Source of the DNA: Bradyrhizobium sp. CB1015
Lineage (GTDB): Bacteria > Pseudomonadota > Alphaproteobacteria > Rhizobiales > Xanthobacteraceae
Direction of reading: 5' to 3'
NCBI RefSeq assembly: GCF_025200925.1
Contig: NZ_CP104174.1
Location: 6,510,001-6,574,000 of the forward strand
Length of the DNA stretch: 64,000 nucleotides
Within the stretch, counting starts at the first letter, position 1, and each line of letters starts with the position of its first letter. A program made the position numbers and the translations under genes. Positions 51,663-60,702 of the stretch are shown one piece after another. Below the pieces are notes generated by a model. The model was not told the DNA's origin and searched no databases. It worked only from the letters and a program-made list of their open reading frames with translations.

Positions 51663-52566
51663 GGCCATCATCCTGGCGGTGCTCGCCGCGTCGACGCCGT
51701 TGTTGATTGCGGCGACCGGCGAGCTCGTGGTCGAGCGTTCCGGCGTGCTCAATCTCGGCGTCGAGGGCATGATGATCGTCGGCGCGGCCTGTGGCTTTGC
51801 CGGCGCCTGGCTGACCGGATCGATCTTTATCGGCGCACTGTTCGGCATCTTCGCGGGCACGCTGATGTCGCTCGTCTTCGCGCTGATGGCACTCGGGCTC
51901 GCCGTCAACCAGGTCGCCACCGGCCTCGCGCTGACCATCCTCGGCGTCGGGCTCTCGGGCCTGATCGGCGCCAGCTTCGTCGGCGAGCGTATCACGCCGG
52001 CCGTGCACCTCTATATTCCCGTCATGACCGACATTCCGCTGATCGGCCGCGTGCTGTTCGGCGAGGACGGCTTCGTCTATTTCTCGATCGCGCTGATCGT
52101 CGGCGTTTGGTGGTTCCTGTACCGGACGCGAGCGGGACTGATCCTGCGCGCCTGCGGCGACAATCACGTTTCCGCGCATGCGCTCGGCTATCCCGTCCTG
52201 CGCATCCGCACCTTCGCCGTGATGTTCGGCGGCGCCTGCGCGGGTCTTGCTGGGGCCTATCTGCCGCTCGCCTATACGCCGTTCTTCATTCCGGGCATGA
52301 CAGCCGGCCGTGGTTGGATCGCACTGGCGCTGGTGGTGTTCTCGTCCTGGCGGCCGGGCCGGCTCGTCGTCGGCGCCTATCTGTTCGGCGCGGTGACGAT
52401 CCTGCAGCTGCACGCGCAAGGTTGGGGCGTCGGCATTCCTTCGCAATTCATGTCGGCACTGCCTTATCTTGCGACCGTCATCGTGCTGGTCCTTATCTCC
52501 CGCGCGCGCACCGGCGGCTCGACCGCGCCGGCCGCGCTCGGCACGGTGTTCGTGCCCGACCGTTGA
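51649..52566 (+). CDS. ABC transporter permease, BMP-type importer
   Basis: A 305-residue YufQ-type permease with the GELVVERSGVLNLGVEGMMI start motif and AYLPLAYTPFFIPGMTAGRG. The start overlaps the preceding gene by 14 bases. The start codon is GTG (VELVEAI). Confidence 0.93.
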   Translation: MELVEAIILAVLAASTPLLIAATGELVVERSGVLNLGVEGMMIVGAACGFAGAWLTGSIFIGALFGIFAGTLMSLVFALMALGLAVNQVATGLALTILGVGLSGLIGASFVGERITPAVHLYIPVMTDIPLIGRVLFGEDGFVYFSIALIVGVWWFLYRTRAGLILRACGDNHVSAHALGYPVLRIRTFAVMFGGACAGLAGAYLPLAYTPFFIPGMTAGRGWIALALVVFSSWRPGRLVVGAYLFGAVTILQLHAQGWGVGIPSQFMSALPYLATVIVLVLISRARTGGSTAPAALGTVFVPDR

Positions 52567-52640
52567 ATTTCGCTTCTACAGTCTGCGCGATGGGGCGCGC
52601 ATGCTGCGGATCGTGGCTTCCCCCGAAGTTTGGAGATTCG

Positions 52641-53720
52641 ATGATGAGGAAATCACTTCTTGCACTGGCTGCCGGGCTCTTGCTCGCCGGGAGCGTCAGT
52701 GCGGCCTCCGCCGCCGACAAGCTGAAAGTCGGCTTCGTTTATCTCGGTCCGATCGGAGACCTCGGCTGGACCTATCAGCACGACCTCGGTCGCCAGGCGC
52801 TGGTGAAGGAGTTGGGCGACAAGATCGAGACCACCTATCTCGAGAACGTGCCCGAAGGCCCGGACGCCGAGCGCTCGATCGAGCAGCTCGTCCGCGCCGG
52901 CAACAAGCTGATCTTCACCACGTCGTTCGGCTACATGGATCCGACGCTGAAGGTCGCCAAGAAATATCCGAACGTGCATTTCGAGCACGCCACCGGCTAC
53001 AAGCGCAACCCGAACATGTCGACCTATTCGGCGAAATGGTATCAGGGCCGCTACATTCAAGGCCTGATCGCGGCCAAGATGTCGAAGTCGGGCGTGCTCG
53101 GCTATATCGGCTCGTTCCCGATTCCGGAGGTCGTCTCCGGCATCAACGCGACGATGCTGGCGGCGCAGACCATCAATCCGAACATCAAGGTCAAGATCAT
53201 CTGGGCCAACACCTGGTTCGATCCCGGCAAGGAGGCCGACGCAGCCAAGGCGCTGATCGACCAGGGTGCCGACGTCATCATGCAGCACACGGATTCGCCG
53301 GCCGCCATGCAGATCGCCAGCGAGCGCGGCAAGCTGGCCTTCGGCCAGGATTCCGAAATGATCAAGTTCGGGCCCAAGACCCAGCTGACCTCGATCCTCG
53401 ACACCTGGGGCCCCTATTACATCGAGCGCGTCAAGGCCGAGCTCGCCGGCACCTGGAAGTCCGAGGACACCTGGGGCGGCCTCGACAGCCACATGTTCGC
53501 GATGGCGCCCTACACCAACATGCCTGACGACGTGAAAAAAATGGCTGAGGATGCCCAGGCTGCGATCACCGCGGGCAAGCTGCATCCGTTCAAATGCCCG
53601 ATCGTTGGGCAGGACGGCAAGCCGGTCGAGTGCAAGGGCGGCGATCACCTGGATGATGGCCAGATCCTCGGTATGAATTTCTATGTGAAGGGCATCGACG
53701 ACAAGCTGCCGGGCAAGTAG
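52641..53720 (+). CDS. BMP-family ABC substrate-binding protein
   Basis: A 359-residue periplasmic binding protein with a normal Sec signal (residues 1-26, KSLLALAAGLLLAGSVSAAS). BMP-family motifs: VGFVYLGPIGDLGWTYQHDL, LIFTTSFGYMDPTLKVAKKY and IWANTWFDPGKEADAAKALI. It differs from the first importer's binding protein in using Sec rather than Tat export. It is the last gene of the second importer; a GGAG site precedes it and a terminator follows. Confidence 0.93.
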   Translation: MMRKSLLALAAGLLLAGSVSAASAADKLKVGFVYLGPIGDLGWTYQHDLGRQALVKELGDKIETTYLENVPEGPDAERSIEQLVRAGNKLIFTTSFGYMDPTLKVAKKYPNVHFEHATGYKRNPNMSTYSAKWYQGRYIQGLIAAKMSKSGVLGYIGSFPIPEVVSGINATMLAAQTINPNIKVKIIWANTWFDPGKEADAAKALIDQGADVIMQHTDSPAAMQIASERGKLAFGQDSEMIKFGPKTQLTSILDTWGPYYIERVKAELAGTWKSEDTWGGLDSHMFAMAPYTNMPDDVKKMAEDAQAAITAGKLHPFKCPIVGQDGKPVECKGGDHLDDGQILGMNFYVKGIDDKLPGK

Positions 53721-53769
53721 CACGCTTCTTGCATTGACTAAATCACCTGCTCCTCCCGGAGGAGGTTCG

Positions 53770-53818
53770 GAGGGGGTGGCCAGAAGCACCCGGCACTTGT
53801 GGCTGCCCCCTCTTTTTC
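53770..53818 (+). terminator. Terminator of the second importer operon
   Basis: An imperfect long stem (AGGGGGTGGCCAGAAG with CTTGTGGCTGCCCCCT) is followed by TCTTTTTCT, about 50 bases past the binding-protein stop. It also lies just past the end of the convergent deaminase. Confidence 0.75.
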
Positions 53819-53831
53819 TATTTTGCCTCGA

Positions 53832-55181
53832 CTATCCAGCCTGCATGGAGCGCGCCGCGGAACTGTGGCGGCGGATGAGGTCTGCCACGTCGAGGCCCGG
53901 GATCGCACCGTCGATCACCGCCCATTTTCCAGCCACCATCACCCGGTCGGCGCGATACGCCCCGCATAGCACGAGCGCAGCCAGCGGATCGCCGTGGCCG
54001 GAGAAGCGCAGCTCGTCGAGCCTGAACAGCGCGAGATCAGCGGCCTTGCCGACAGCGATGTCGCCGAGTTCCGGCCGTCCGACACAGGCCGCCGAGCCCT
54101 TGGTGGCCCAGCGCAGCGCATCCTTGTGGCTGACCTTCGTGACACCATAGCGCACCCGCTGCAGCAGGAACGCGGCCCGCACCTCCTGCATCAGGTTGGA
54201 CCCGTCGTTGGAGGCCGAGCCGTCGACACCAATGCCGATCCCGACGCCCGCCTCTTCCATATCGCACACCGGGCAACAGCCCGACGCGAGCAGCTGGTTG
54301 CTGCACGCACAATGGCTGATGGTCGTCTTCGCCTTGGCGAGGCGCTTGATCTCGTCGTCGTTGAAAAAGATGCCATGGGCGAGCCACGTTCGGGCATTGA
54401 GCCAGCCGCATTGGTCGAGATAGTCGAGCGGGCGGCAGCCATACATCTGCTGGCAGAATCTGTTCTCGTCCTCGGTCTCGGCGAGATGGGTGTGCAGGCG
54501 CACGTCGAGCTTGTCGGCGAGATCGGCCGTGGCGCGCATCAGCGACGTCGTCACCGAGAATGGCGAACATGGCGCCAGCGCGATCTGCACCATCGCATCC
54601 GCGCCGCGCTGGTGGTGCTTGGCGACCACGCGGGCGCTATCGGCGAGAATGGTGTCCTCGTCCTGAACGACACTGTCGGGCGGCAGGCCGCCGTCGCGCT
54701 GCGACAGGTTCATCGAGCCGCGCGTGAGCAGCACGCGCACGCCGAGGCGCTTCGCCACCGCCACCTCGATATCGACGGATTCCTCAAGCCCAGCCGGGAA
54801 GACGTAATGATGATCCGTCGTTGTCGTGCAGCCGGAGAGCAAAAGCTCGGACATCGCCACGGTGACGCCGAGCTCGAGCGCTTCCGGCGTCAACCTCGCC
54901 CACACCGGATAGAGCGCCTGGAGCCAGGGGAACAGCTCGCGGTCCATCGCGGCCGGCAGCGCCCGCGTCAGCGTCTGGTAGAAGTGATGATGGGTATTGA
55001 TCAGGCCTGGCAGCACGACGTGTTCGCCCGCATCGAACACTGCGACATCCGCGGTTGCAGGCACACCGCCCGCCGGCACGAGCTCGACGATCCGGCCGCC
55101 CTTCACCACAATGCCGCGCTCGGCCCCGTCGGCGAGGATGGCCAGGGGATCCCTGATCCAAGTCGAACTTGCCTCAGTCAT
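53832..55181 (-). CDS. 8-oxoguanine/guanine deaminase (amidohydrolase superfamily)
   Basis: A 449-residue metal-dependent deaminase of the TrzN/AtzA/SsnA branch. Metal ligands appear in GLINTHHHFYQTLTRALP (HxH), RLHTHLAETEDE (His) and GIGVDGSASND (Asp). The patterns LFPWLQALYPVWARLTPEAL and CDMEEAGVGIGIGVDG are close to 8-oxoguanine deaminases, which convert 8-oxoguanine to urate and often act on guanine or other aminopurines. It diverges from the xanthine dehydrogenase operon (146 bases). ATG at 55181 was chosen over an upstream in-frame start. Confidence 0.85.
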   Translation of the reverse strand: MTEASSTWIRDPLAILADGAERGIVVKGGRIVELVPAGGVPATADVAVFDAGEHVVLPGLINTHHHFYQTLTRALPAAMDRELFPWLQALYPVWARLTPEALELGVTVAMSELLLSGCTTTTDHHYVFPAGLEESVDIEVAVAKRLGVRVLLTRGSMNLSQRDGGLPPDSVVQDEDTILADSARVVAKHHQRGADAMVQIALAPCSPFSVTTSLMRATADLADKLDVRLHTHLAETEDENRFCQQMYGCRPLDYLDQCGWLNARTWLAHGIFFNDDEIKRLAKAKTTISHCACSNQLLASGCCPVCDMEEAGVGIGIGVDGSASNDGSNLMQEVRAAFLLQRVRYGVTKVSHKDALRWATKGSAACVGRPELGDIAVGKAADLALFRLDELRFSGHGDPLAALVLCGAYRADRVMVAGKWAVIDGAIPGLDVADLIRRHSSAARSMQAG

Positions 55182-55265
55182 GATCCTGCTTCTCCTCGCC
55201 CACGCTGACGGCGGACCTGCAAGGCCGAGGACGATCGCGCCCTTGCTTCGACTTGTTGTTGCCAC

Positions 55266-55282
55266 TTGGCTCCCGTCTTGCA
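55266..55282 (+). promoter_or_regulatory. Candidate sigma-54 promoter of the xanthine dehydrogenase operon
   Basis: TTGGCTCCCGTCTTGCA has TTGGC at -24 and TTGCA at -12 with ten bases between GG and GC. It deviates from the consensus only in the ACG positions. It lies about 45 bases before the start codon of the FAD-subunit gene. Confidence 0.7.
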
Positions 55283-55327
55283 ACACTTCGCTCGGACCAT
55301 TCAACCGTCGGAAGCGTTGGCGCAGCC

Positions 55328-56155
55328 ATGGACTTGAATACCATCACAGCCGTCGCCCATCCGCAAACGCGCGCGCAGCTGCCCGTTTGGACGGCAGGTG
55401 ATGCTTGGCTCGCGGGGGGCACCTGGCTGTTCTCGGAGCCGCAAACGCATCTGACGCGACTGATCGATCTCACCGATCTGAAATGGCCGGCGCTAACGAT
55501 CACCGAGAGCCACCTCTCGATCGCAGCCACCTGCACTATCGCAGAGCTCGATGGGCTCGCCTGCCCGTCCGATTGGCTCGCCGCGCCGCTGATCAACCAA
55601 TGCTGCCGGGCCTTTCTTGCGTCGTTCAAGATCTGGAAGACCGCGACCGTCGGCGGCAATCTCTGCATGTCGCTGCCGGCGGGACCGATGATCTCGCTGA
55701 CGTCGGCGCTCGATGGCGTCTGCACCATCTGGAAGGCCGGCGGCGGTGAACAGAGGCTTCCGGTCGCCGAATTCGTCACCGGCAACCAGCGCAATCGCCT
55801 GACGCCAGGCGACCTTCTCCGGCAGATCGACATCCCGATCGCCGCACTGAAGCGCCGCACCGCGTTCCGCCAGATCTCGCTGGCGCCGGTCGGCCGCTCG
55901 GCGGCGCTGCTGATCGGCAGCCTCGAAGCCGACGACACGCTGACGCTCACAGTCACCGCGTCGACGGTGCGGCCGATCCAGCTGCGCTTCCGCAAAGCCC
56001 CGGACGCAGGCGCGCTGCGCGCCGCGCTCATGCAAGAGATTACCGATGATCTGTACCACACGGACATCCATGGCGCGCCACTCTGGCGCAAGCACATGAC
56101 GCTGCGGCTCGCCGAGGAAATTCGCGGCGAGCTGCTGGGAGCGACACCCCCATGA
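55328..56155 (+). CDS. Xanthine dehydrogenase-type FAD-binding subunit
   Basis: A 275-residue FAD-binding subunit of a molybdenum hydroxylase. The flavin site pattern is WTAGDAWLAGGTWLFSEPQT (N-terminal P-loop-like) and SFKIWKTATVGGNLCMSLPA (TxGGNL). The C-terminal CO_deh_flav_C part follows. It lacks any Fe-S domain; that domain is fused to the next gene instead. It would carry electrons from the Mo site to NAD+ or another acceptor. The stop overlaps the next start by four bases (ATGA). Confidence 0.9.
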   Translation: MDLNTITAVAHPQTRAQLPVWTAGDAWLAGGTWLFSEPQTHLTRLIDLTDLKWPALTITESHLSIAATCTIAELDGLACPSDWLAAPLINQCCRAFLASFKIWKTATVGGNLCMSLPAGPMISLTSALDGVCTIWKAGGGEQRLPVAEFVTGNQRNRLTPGDLLRQIDIPIAALKRRTAFRQISLAPVGRSAALLIGSLEADDTLTLTVTASTVRPIQLRFRKAPDAGALRAALMQEITDDLYHTDIHGAPLWRKHMTLRLAEEIRGELLGATPP

Positions 56156-58878
56156 GCCTGGAGGTCAACGGCAAGGCGTTCTCCCAGGAGCCGCGCGCCG
56201 GCCAGTGCCTGCGCACGTTCCTGCGGGAGCTTGGCCATTTCGGCGTGAAGAAGGGCTGTGATGCCGGCGACTGCGGCGCCTGCACCGTGCTGCTGGATGG
56301 CGAGCCCGTGCACAGCTGTCTGATCCCGGCGTTCCGGGCCGAGGGCCGCATCGTGACCACGATCGAAGGCCTCGGCGGCGATCACGGCACGCATCCGATG
56401 CAGCAGGCCTTCCTCGATGCGCAGGGCTTTCAATGCGGCTTCTGCACCGCCGGCATGATCCTGACCTGCGCCTCGCTGAACCAGGCGCAGCGCACCGACC
56501 TCGGCGCGGCGTTGAAAGGCAACATCTGCCGCTGCACCGGCTATCGCTCGATCGAGGACGCGATCCTCGGCCAGACCAATGTCGAGGCGAGCGTCGAGGC
56601 CGGTGCCGCCTTCGGCCGCAGCCTGCCGGCCCCCGCAGGCCCCGACGTGGTCCGCGGCACGGCACGCTACACCTTCGACACCGCAATCGATGGCCTGCTG
56701 CACATCAAGCTGCTGCGCTCGCCTCATGCGCACGCCAGGATCGTCTCGATCGACAAGTCGGACGCGCTGAGCATCCCCGGTGTGCACGCCGTGCTGACGC
56801 ATGAGGACGCGCCGTCCGTCCTGATGTCGACGGCGCGCCACGAGAAGGACTGGATGGACCCGGAGGATACCCGCGTCCTGGATGACGTCGTTCGTTTCAT
56901 CGGCCAGAAGGTTGCCGCCGTCGTCGCCGGGACCGAAGCCGCTGCCGAGGCGGCGTGCCGCAAGCTGAAAGTCAGTTACGAGATCCTGCCGGCGCTGATC
57001 GATCCCGAGCAGGCGATGGCGCCGGGTGCGCCGGTCGTTCATCCCGACCGCACCAGCGCGAACCGCGTTGCCCATGCCCGGCGCAACCTGGTCGCGGAGA
57101 CGCATGGCGAGTTCGGCGATGTCGCATCGGCGCTTGCAACATCTGCCGCCACCTATGAGGCCACTTTCCACAGTCACCGAGTGCAGCACGCTGCACTGGA
57201 GACCCATGGCGGCCTCGCCTGGCTCGATGATTCCGGCGTGCTCAATGTCCGCACCTCGACGCAGGTGCCGTTCCTGACCCGGCGTGCGCTGTCGGACATC
57301 TTCCAGCTCCCCATGGACCAGGTCCGCGTGTTCTGCGAACGCGTCGGCGGCGGGTTCGGCGGCAAGCAGGAGATGTTCGTCGAGGACATCCTGGCGCTCG
57401 CCGCGCTGAAGACCGGGCGGCCGGTCAAGCTGGAGCTGACACGCGAGGAGCAGTTCATCGCGACCTCGACGCGGCATCCGATGCGGATCCACGTCAAAGC
57501 CGGCGCCGACGGCGACGGCAAGCTCACTGCGCTGCAGCTCGACGTGCTCTCCAACACCGGCGCCTACGGCAATCATGCCGGCCCCGTGATGTTCCACGCA
57601 CTGGCCGAGTCCATCGCCGTCTACAATTGCCCGAACAAGCGGGTCGACGGCGTCGCCGTCTACACCAACACCGTGCCGGCGGGGGCGTTTCGCGGCTATG
57701 GCCTGCCGCAGGCGCTGATCGCGGTGGAAGCGGCGATCGACGAGCTGGCGAGGCAACTCGGCATCAGCCCCTACGAAATGCGCCGACGCAATATCGTGAG
57801 GCCCGGCGATCCCATGCTGTCGCCGCCGCCGTCCGAATATCACGACGTGCTCTACGGCTCCTACGGGCTCGACCAGTGCCTCGATCTGGTCGAGCGCGCG
57901 ATGCAGGCCGATGGCCCGCAGCGAGAGCTGTCGCCGGAATGGCTGATCGGCGACGGCATCGCGCTGACCATGATCGACACCGTGCCGCCGGCCGGCCACT
58001 TCGCCGATGCGACGATCGCGCTCAACGACGATGGCGGCTTCGGCCTCACCGTCGGCACCGCCGAGTTCGGCAACGGCACCAGCACCGTGCATCGCCAGAT
58101 CGCGGCGACCACGCTGGCGACCACCGTCGAGAGAATCCATCTGCGCCAGTCCGACACCGCCCATGGCGGCCACGACACCGGCGCCTATGGCAGCGCCGGC
58201 ACCTTCGTTGCGGGCAAGGCGACGCATGCGGCAGCCGTGCAGCTTGCGAGCGAGCTGAAGGCGGCCGCCGCCGACGCCTGGCTGTGCGATGTGGGGACTT
58301 GCGCGCTCGATGCGGACGCTGTCGTCAGCGGCGTCCGCCGCATGCCTTTTACGGAGCTGGCGAAGCTCGCCTGCGAGCGCGGCCGGCCGTTCGCAGGCAG
58401 CGGCACTTCCGGCGGCACGCCGCGATCGGTCGGGTTCAACGTGCAGGGCTTTCGCGTCGCGGTAAACAAGGCGACCGGCGAGCTCCGGATTCTCAGGAGC
58501 GTGCACGCCGCGGACGCGGGCGTCGTCGCCAATCCCATGCAGTGCCGCGGTCAGGTCGAAGGCGGCGTGGCGCAGGCGCTCGGCGCTGCGCTCTACGAGG
58601 AGATGGTGATCGACGCGAGCGGCCGCGTCACCAATCCGAAATTCCGCGACTACCACCTGCCCTCTTTCGCCGACGTGCCCCGCACGGAGGTCTTCTTCGC
58701 CGAGACGTCCGACACGATCGGACCGCTCGGCGCGAAGTCGATGAGCGAGAGCCCGTACAATCCGGTCGCCGCCGCGCTCGGCAACGCGATTGCGGACGCC
58801 ACCGGCATTCGCTTCACTGCACCGCCTTTCAAGCCGGACCGACTGTTTCCGGCGCTTCACGAGAAGTTCGGCAGCTAG
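56152..58878 (+). CDS. Xanthine dehydrogenase-type fused 2Fe-2S and molybdopterin subunit
   Basis: A 908-residue protein. The N-terminal plant-type 2Fe-2S domain has Cys 36, 41, 44 and 56; the second 2Fe-2S domain has Cys 95, 98, 126 and 128 (CGFC ... CRC). The molybdopterin domains run from about 165, with the cofactor motifs CERVGGGFGGKQEMFVEDIL and TGAYGSAGTFVAGKATHAAA. The catalytic Glu is about residue 866 (GAKSMSESPYNP). This order, Fe-S plus Mo with a separate FAD subunit, resembles E. coli XdhD with YgfM. It would oxidise hypoxanthine/xanthine to urate. The stop overlaps that of the convergent uraD-uraH gene within a CTAG. Confidence 0.9.
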   Translation: MSLEVNGKAFSQEPRAGQCLRTFLRELGHFGVKKGCDAGDCGACTVLLDGEPVHSCLIPAFRAEGRIVTTIEGLGGDHGTHPMQQAFLDAQGFQCGFCTAGMILTCASLNQAQRTDLGAALKGNICRCTGYRSIEDAILGQTNVEASVEAGAAFGRSLPAPAGPDVVRGTARYTFDTAIDGLLHIKLLRSPHAHARIVSIDKSDALSIPGVHAVLTHEDAPSVLMSTARHEKDWMDPEDTRVLDDVVRFIGQKVAAVVAGTEAAAEAACRKLKVSYEILPALIDPEQAMAPGAPVVHPDRTSANRVAHARRNLVAETHGEFGDVASALATSAATYEATFHSHRVQHAALETHGGLAWLDDSGVLNVRTSTQVPFLTRRALSDIFQLPMDQVRVFCERVGGGFGGKQEMFVEDILALAALKTGRPVKLELTREEQFIATSTRHPMRIHVKAGADGDGKLTALQLDVLSNTGAYGNHAGPVMFHALAESIAVYNCPNKRVDGVAVYTNTVPAGAFRGYGLPQALIAVEAAIDELARQLGISPYEMRRRNIVRPGDPMLSPPPSEYHDVLYGSYGLDQCLDLVERAMQADGPQRELSPEWLIGDGIALTMIDTVPPAGHFADATIALNDDGGFGLTVGTAEFGNGTSTVHRQIAATTLATTVERIHLRQSDTAHGGHDTGAYGSAGTFVAGKATHAAAVQLASELKAAAADAWLCDVGTCALDADAVVSGVRRMPFTELAKLACERGRPFAGSGTSGGTPRSVGFNVQGFRVAVNKATGELRILRSVHAADAGVVANPMQCRGQVEGGVAQALGAALYEEMVIDASGRVTNPKFRDYHLPSFADVPRTEVFFAETSDTIGPLGAKSMSESPYNPVAAALGNAIADATGIRFTAPPFKPDRLFPALHEKFGS

Positions 58879-59762
58879 CTGCCGCGATAAGTCGAGTAGC
58901 TCCAGGGCGTGACCAGCAGCGGCACGTGGTAATGGCTCTCCGGCTCGCTGATCGCAAAGCGCAGCGGGATCTCGTCGAGGAACGGCGGGTCGGACAGCGG
59001 CACATTGCGCGCGGCGTAGTATTTGGCAACGCTGAAGCGCAGCTCGTAGCGGCCGATCGGCAGCGGACGGCCGCCGATCAGCGGCTGGTCGGTGCGGCCG
59101 TCGGCATTGGTCACCGTGCGCGCGATGACGCGGTTCTCGCCAAGGCTCGCGAGCTCCACGAGCTCGATCGGAATGCCCGGCGCTGGCCTGCCAATCTGGT
59201 TGTCCAGCACATGGGTCGAGAGCCGGCCGTGCACCTTCAGCCTGTCGTCGGCAACGACGAGCTGGTCGAGCCGCAGCGCGGAGATGCGGCCGATCTCCTC
59301 GATCGCACGCCGCGTCTCGGTCTTGGCGATGTTGAGCAGCCGCGCCTCGAAGTCGCGCAGCACGGAATCCTTGGTGTGACGGCGCACGCAGACGATATAG
59401 GGGAAGCCGAACTTGCCGCGGTAGGCGTTGTTGGCCCGCTCGAACGCGGCATATTCGGCATCCGACAGCCGGTCGAGCCCGGCGCTGTTCTGCTCGTCGG
59501 TCGATTCTACGGTGAGGCCGGCGGCGCGCTGCGTCTTGTTGGCGAGATCGGGATGCGCGCGGATCAGCGCCAGCTGAGCGTCAGGCTCGGCGCTCTGGAT
59601 CGCCGCCATCAGCGCGGCGTGCAGCTCATTGATGCCGGCGAACGGCCGCTTTGCCGCGAGCTGCTCGGCGATCCACGGCGAATATTCGACGACGTTGGCG
59701 AGCGCGGCGACGAAGTCGGCCGTGCTTGCAGCGTTGAGATCGGCGAGCGAAATCTGCGACAT
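58875..59762 (-). CDS. OHCU decarboxylase-HIU hydrolase fusion (UraD-UraH)
   Basis: A 295-residue bifunctional enzyme. Residues about 1-165 are UraD (2-oxo-4-hydroxy-4-carboxy-5-ureidoimidazoline decarboxylase) with the catalytic His in LIRAHPDLANK and GFPYIVCVRRHTKDSVL. Residues about 188-295 are UraH, a transthyretin-like 5-hydroxyisourate hydrolase, with KVHGRLSTHVLDNQIGRPAP and the C-terminal YSTYRGS. It turns 5-hydroxyisourate into S-allantoin in two steps. ATG ATG at 59765/59762 gives two possible starts. It is the third gene of a minus-strand operon after DUF3830 and puuE. Confidence 0.93.
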   Translation of the reverse strand: MSQISLADLNAASTADFVAALANVVEYSPWIAEQLAAKRPFAGINELHAALMAAIQSAEPDAQLALIRAHPDLANKTQRAAGLTVESTDEQNSAGLDRLSDAEYAAFERANNAYRGKFGFPYIVCVRRHTKDSVLRDFEARLLNIAKTETRRAIEEIGRISALRLDQLVVADDRLKVHGRLSTHVLDNQIGRPAPGIPIELVELASLGENRVIARTVTNADGRTDQPLIGGRPLPIGRYELRFSVAKYYAARNVPLSDPPFLDEIPLRFAISEPESHYHVPLLVTPWSYSTYRGS

Positions 59763-59766
59763 CATC

Positions 59767-60702
59767 TCACCCGATCTCGAATGCGTCGGCGGCAAGATGG
59801 GCGTGCTTCTCGTGCCAGTGCTGCGCGATTTGCAACCGCGTCGGCACCCAGACCCGCTCGTGCTTGCCGATATAGTCGAGGAAGCGGATCAGGCCCGCCG
59901 CGCGGCCGGGCCGGCCGGCGAGGCGGCAATGCAAGCCGACCGACATCATCTTCGGCGCGGCTTCGCCTTCCGCGTAGAGCACGTCGAAGGCGTCCTTCAG
60001 ATAGGTGTAGAACTGCTCGCCCTCGGCAAACCCTTGCGGGTTGATGAACCGCATATCGTTGGCATCCAGCGTATAGGGAATGATGAGCTGCTTGCCGCCC
60101 GCGCCCTTGACCCAATAGGGCAGATCGTCGGCATAGGAGTCGCAGAGATAGAGGAAGCCGCCTTCCTCCATCAACAGACGATTGGTGTTGATCGAGGAGC
60201 GCCCGGTGTACCAGCCGAGCGGCCGCGCGCCGGTCGCCTCGGTATGGACGCGGATGGACTCGGCGATCTCGGCGCGCTCCTGCGCCTCCGTCATGTCCTT
60301 GTGCTCGATCCATTTCAGGCTGTGGCTGGCGATATCCCAGCCCGCCTCCTTCATGGCCGCGACAATCTCCGGATTGCGCTTGAGCGCGGTGGCGACGCCG
60401 AACACGGTGGTCGGCCACTTCCGCTCGTTGAACATCCGCCACAGCCGCCAGAAGCCGGCGCGCGAGCCATACTCGAACATGGATTCGATATTGGCATGGC
60501 GCTGGCCCGGCCAGGGCTGCGCGCCGAGCACGTCGGACAGGAAGGCTTCCGAGGCGCGGTCGCCGTGCAGGATGTTGTTCTCGCCGCCCTCCTCGAAATT
60601 GACGACGAACTGCACCGCGACCCGCGCGTCACCAGGCCATTGCGGATGCGGCGGGTTGCGGCCGTAACCGCGGAGATCGCGCGGGTAGCGGGGCTCAGTC
60701 AC
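59767..60702 (-). CDS. puuE: Allantoinase PuuE
   Basis: A 311-residue polysaccharide-deacetylase-type (NodB-fold) allantoinase. It opens the hydantoin ring of S-allantoin to allantoate. The start PRYPRDLRGYGRNPPHPQWP and the segment HANIESMFEYGSRAGFWRLW are diagnostic of PuuE, as is ATGARPLGWYTGRSSINTNR. The start is GTG at 60702, which directly follows the stop of the DUF3830 gene (TGA-GTG). It precedes the UraD-UraH fusion by four bases, so it makes the product of that enzyme's next step. Confidence 0.95.
   Translation of the reverse strand: MTEPRYPRDLRGYGRNPPHPQWPGDARVAVQFVVNFEEGGENNILHGDRASEAFLSDVLGAQPWPGQRHANIESMFEYGSRAGFWRLWRMFNERKWPTTVFGVATALKRNPEIVAAMKEAGWDIASHSLKWIEHKDMTEAQERAEIAESIRVHTEATGARPLGWYTGRSSINTNRLLMEEGGFLYLCDSYADDLPYWVKGAGGKQLIIPYTLDANDMRFINPQGFAEGEQFYTYLKDAFDVLYAEGEAAPKMMSVGLHCRLAGRPGRAAGLIRFLDYIGKHERVWVPTRLQIAQHWHEKHAHLAADAFEIG

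Noticed and set aside
55174..58860. A 1,228-codon open frame on the minus strand
   Set aside because: It is antisense to the FAD and Fe-S/Mo subunit genes, has Arg/Ala/His-rich composition and no domain. It is open because of high GC at the third codon position of the real genes.
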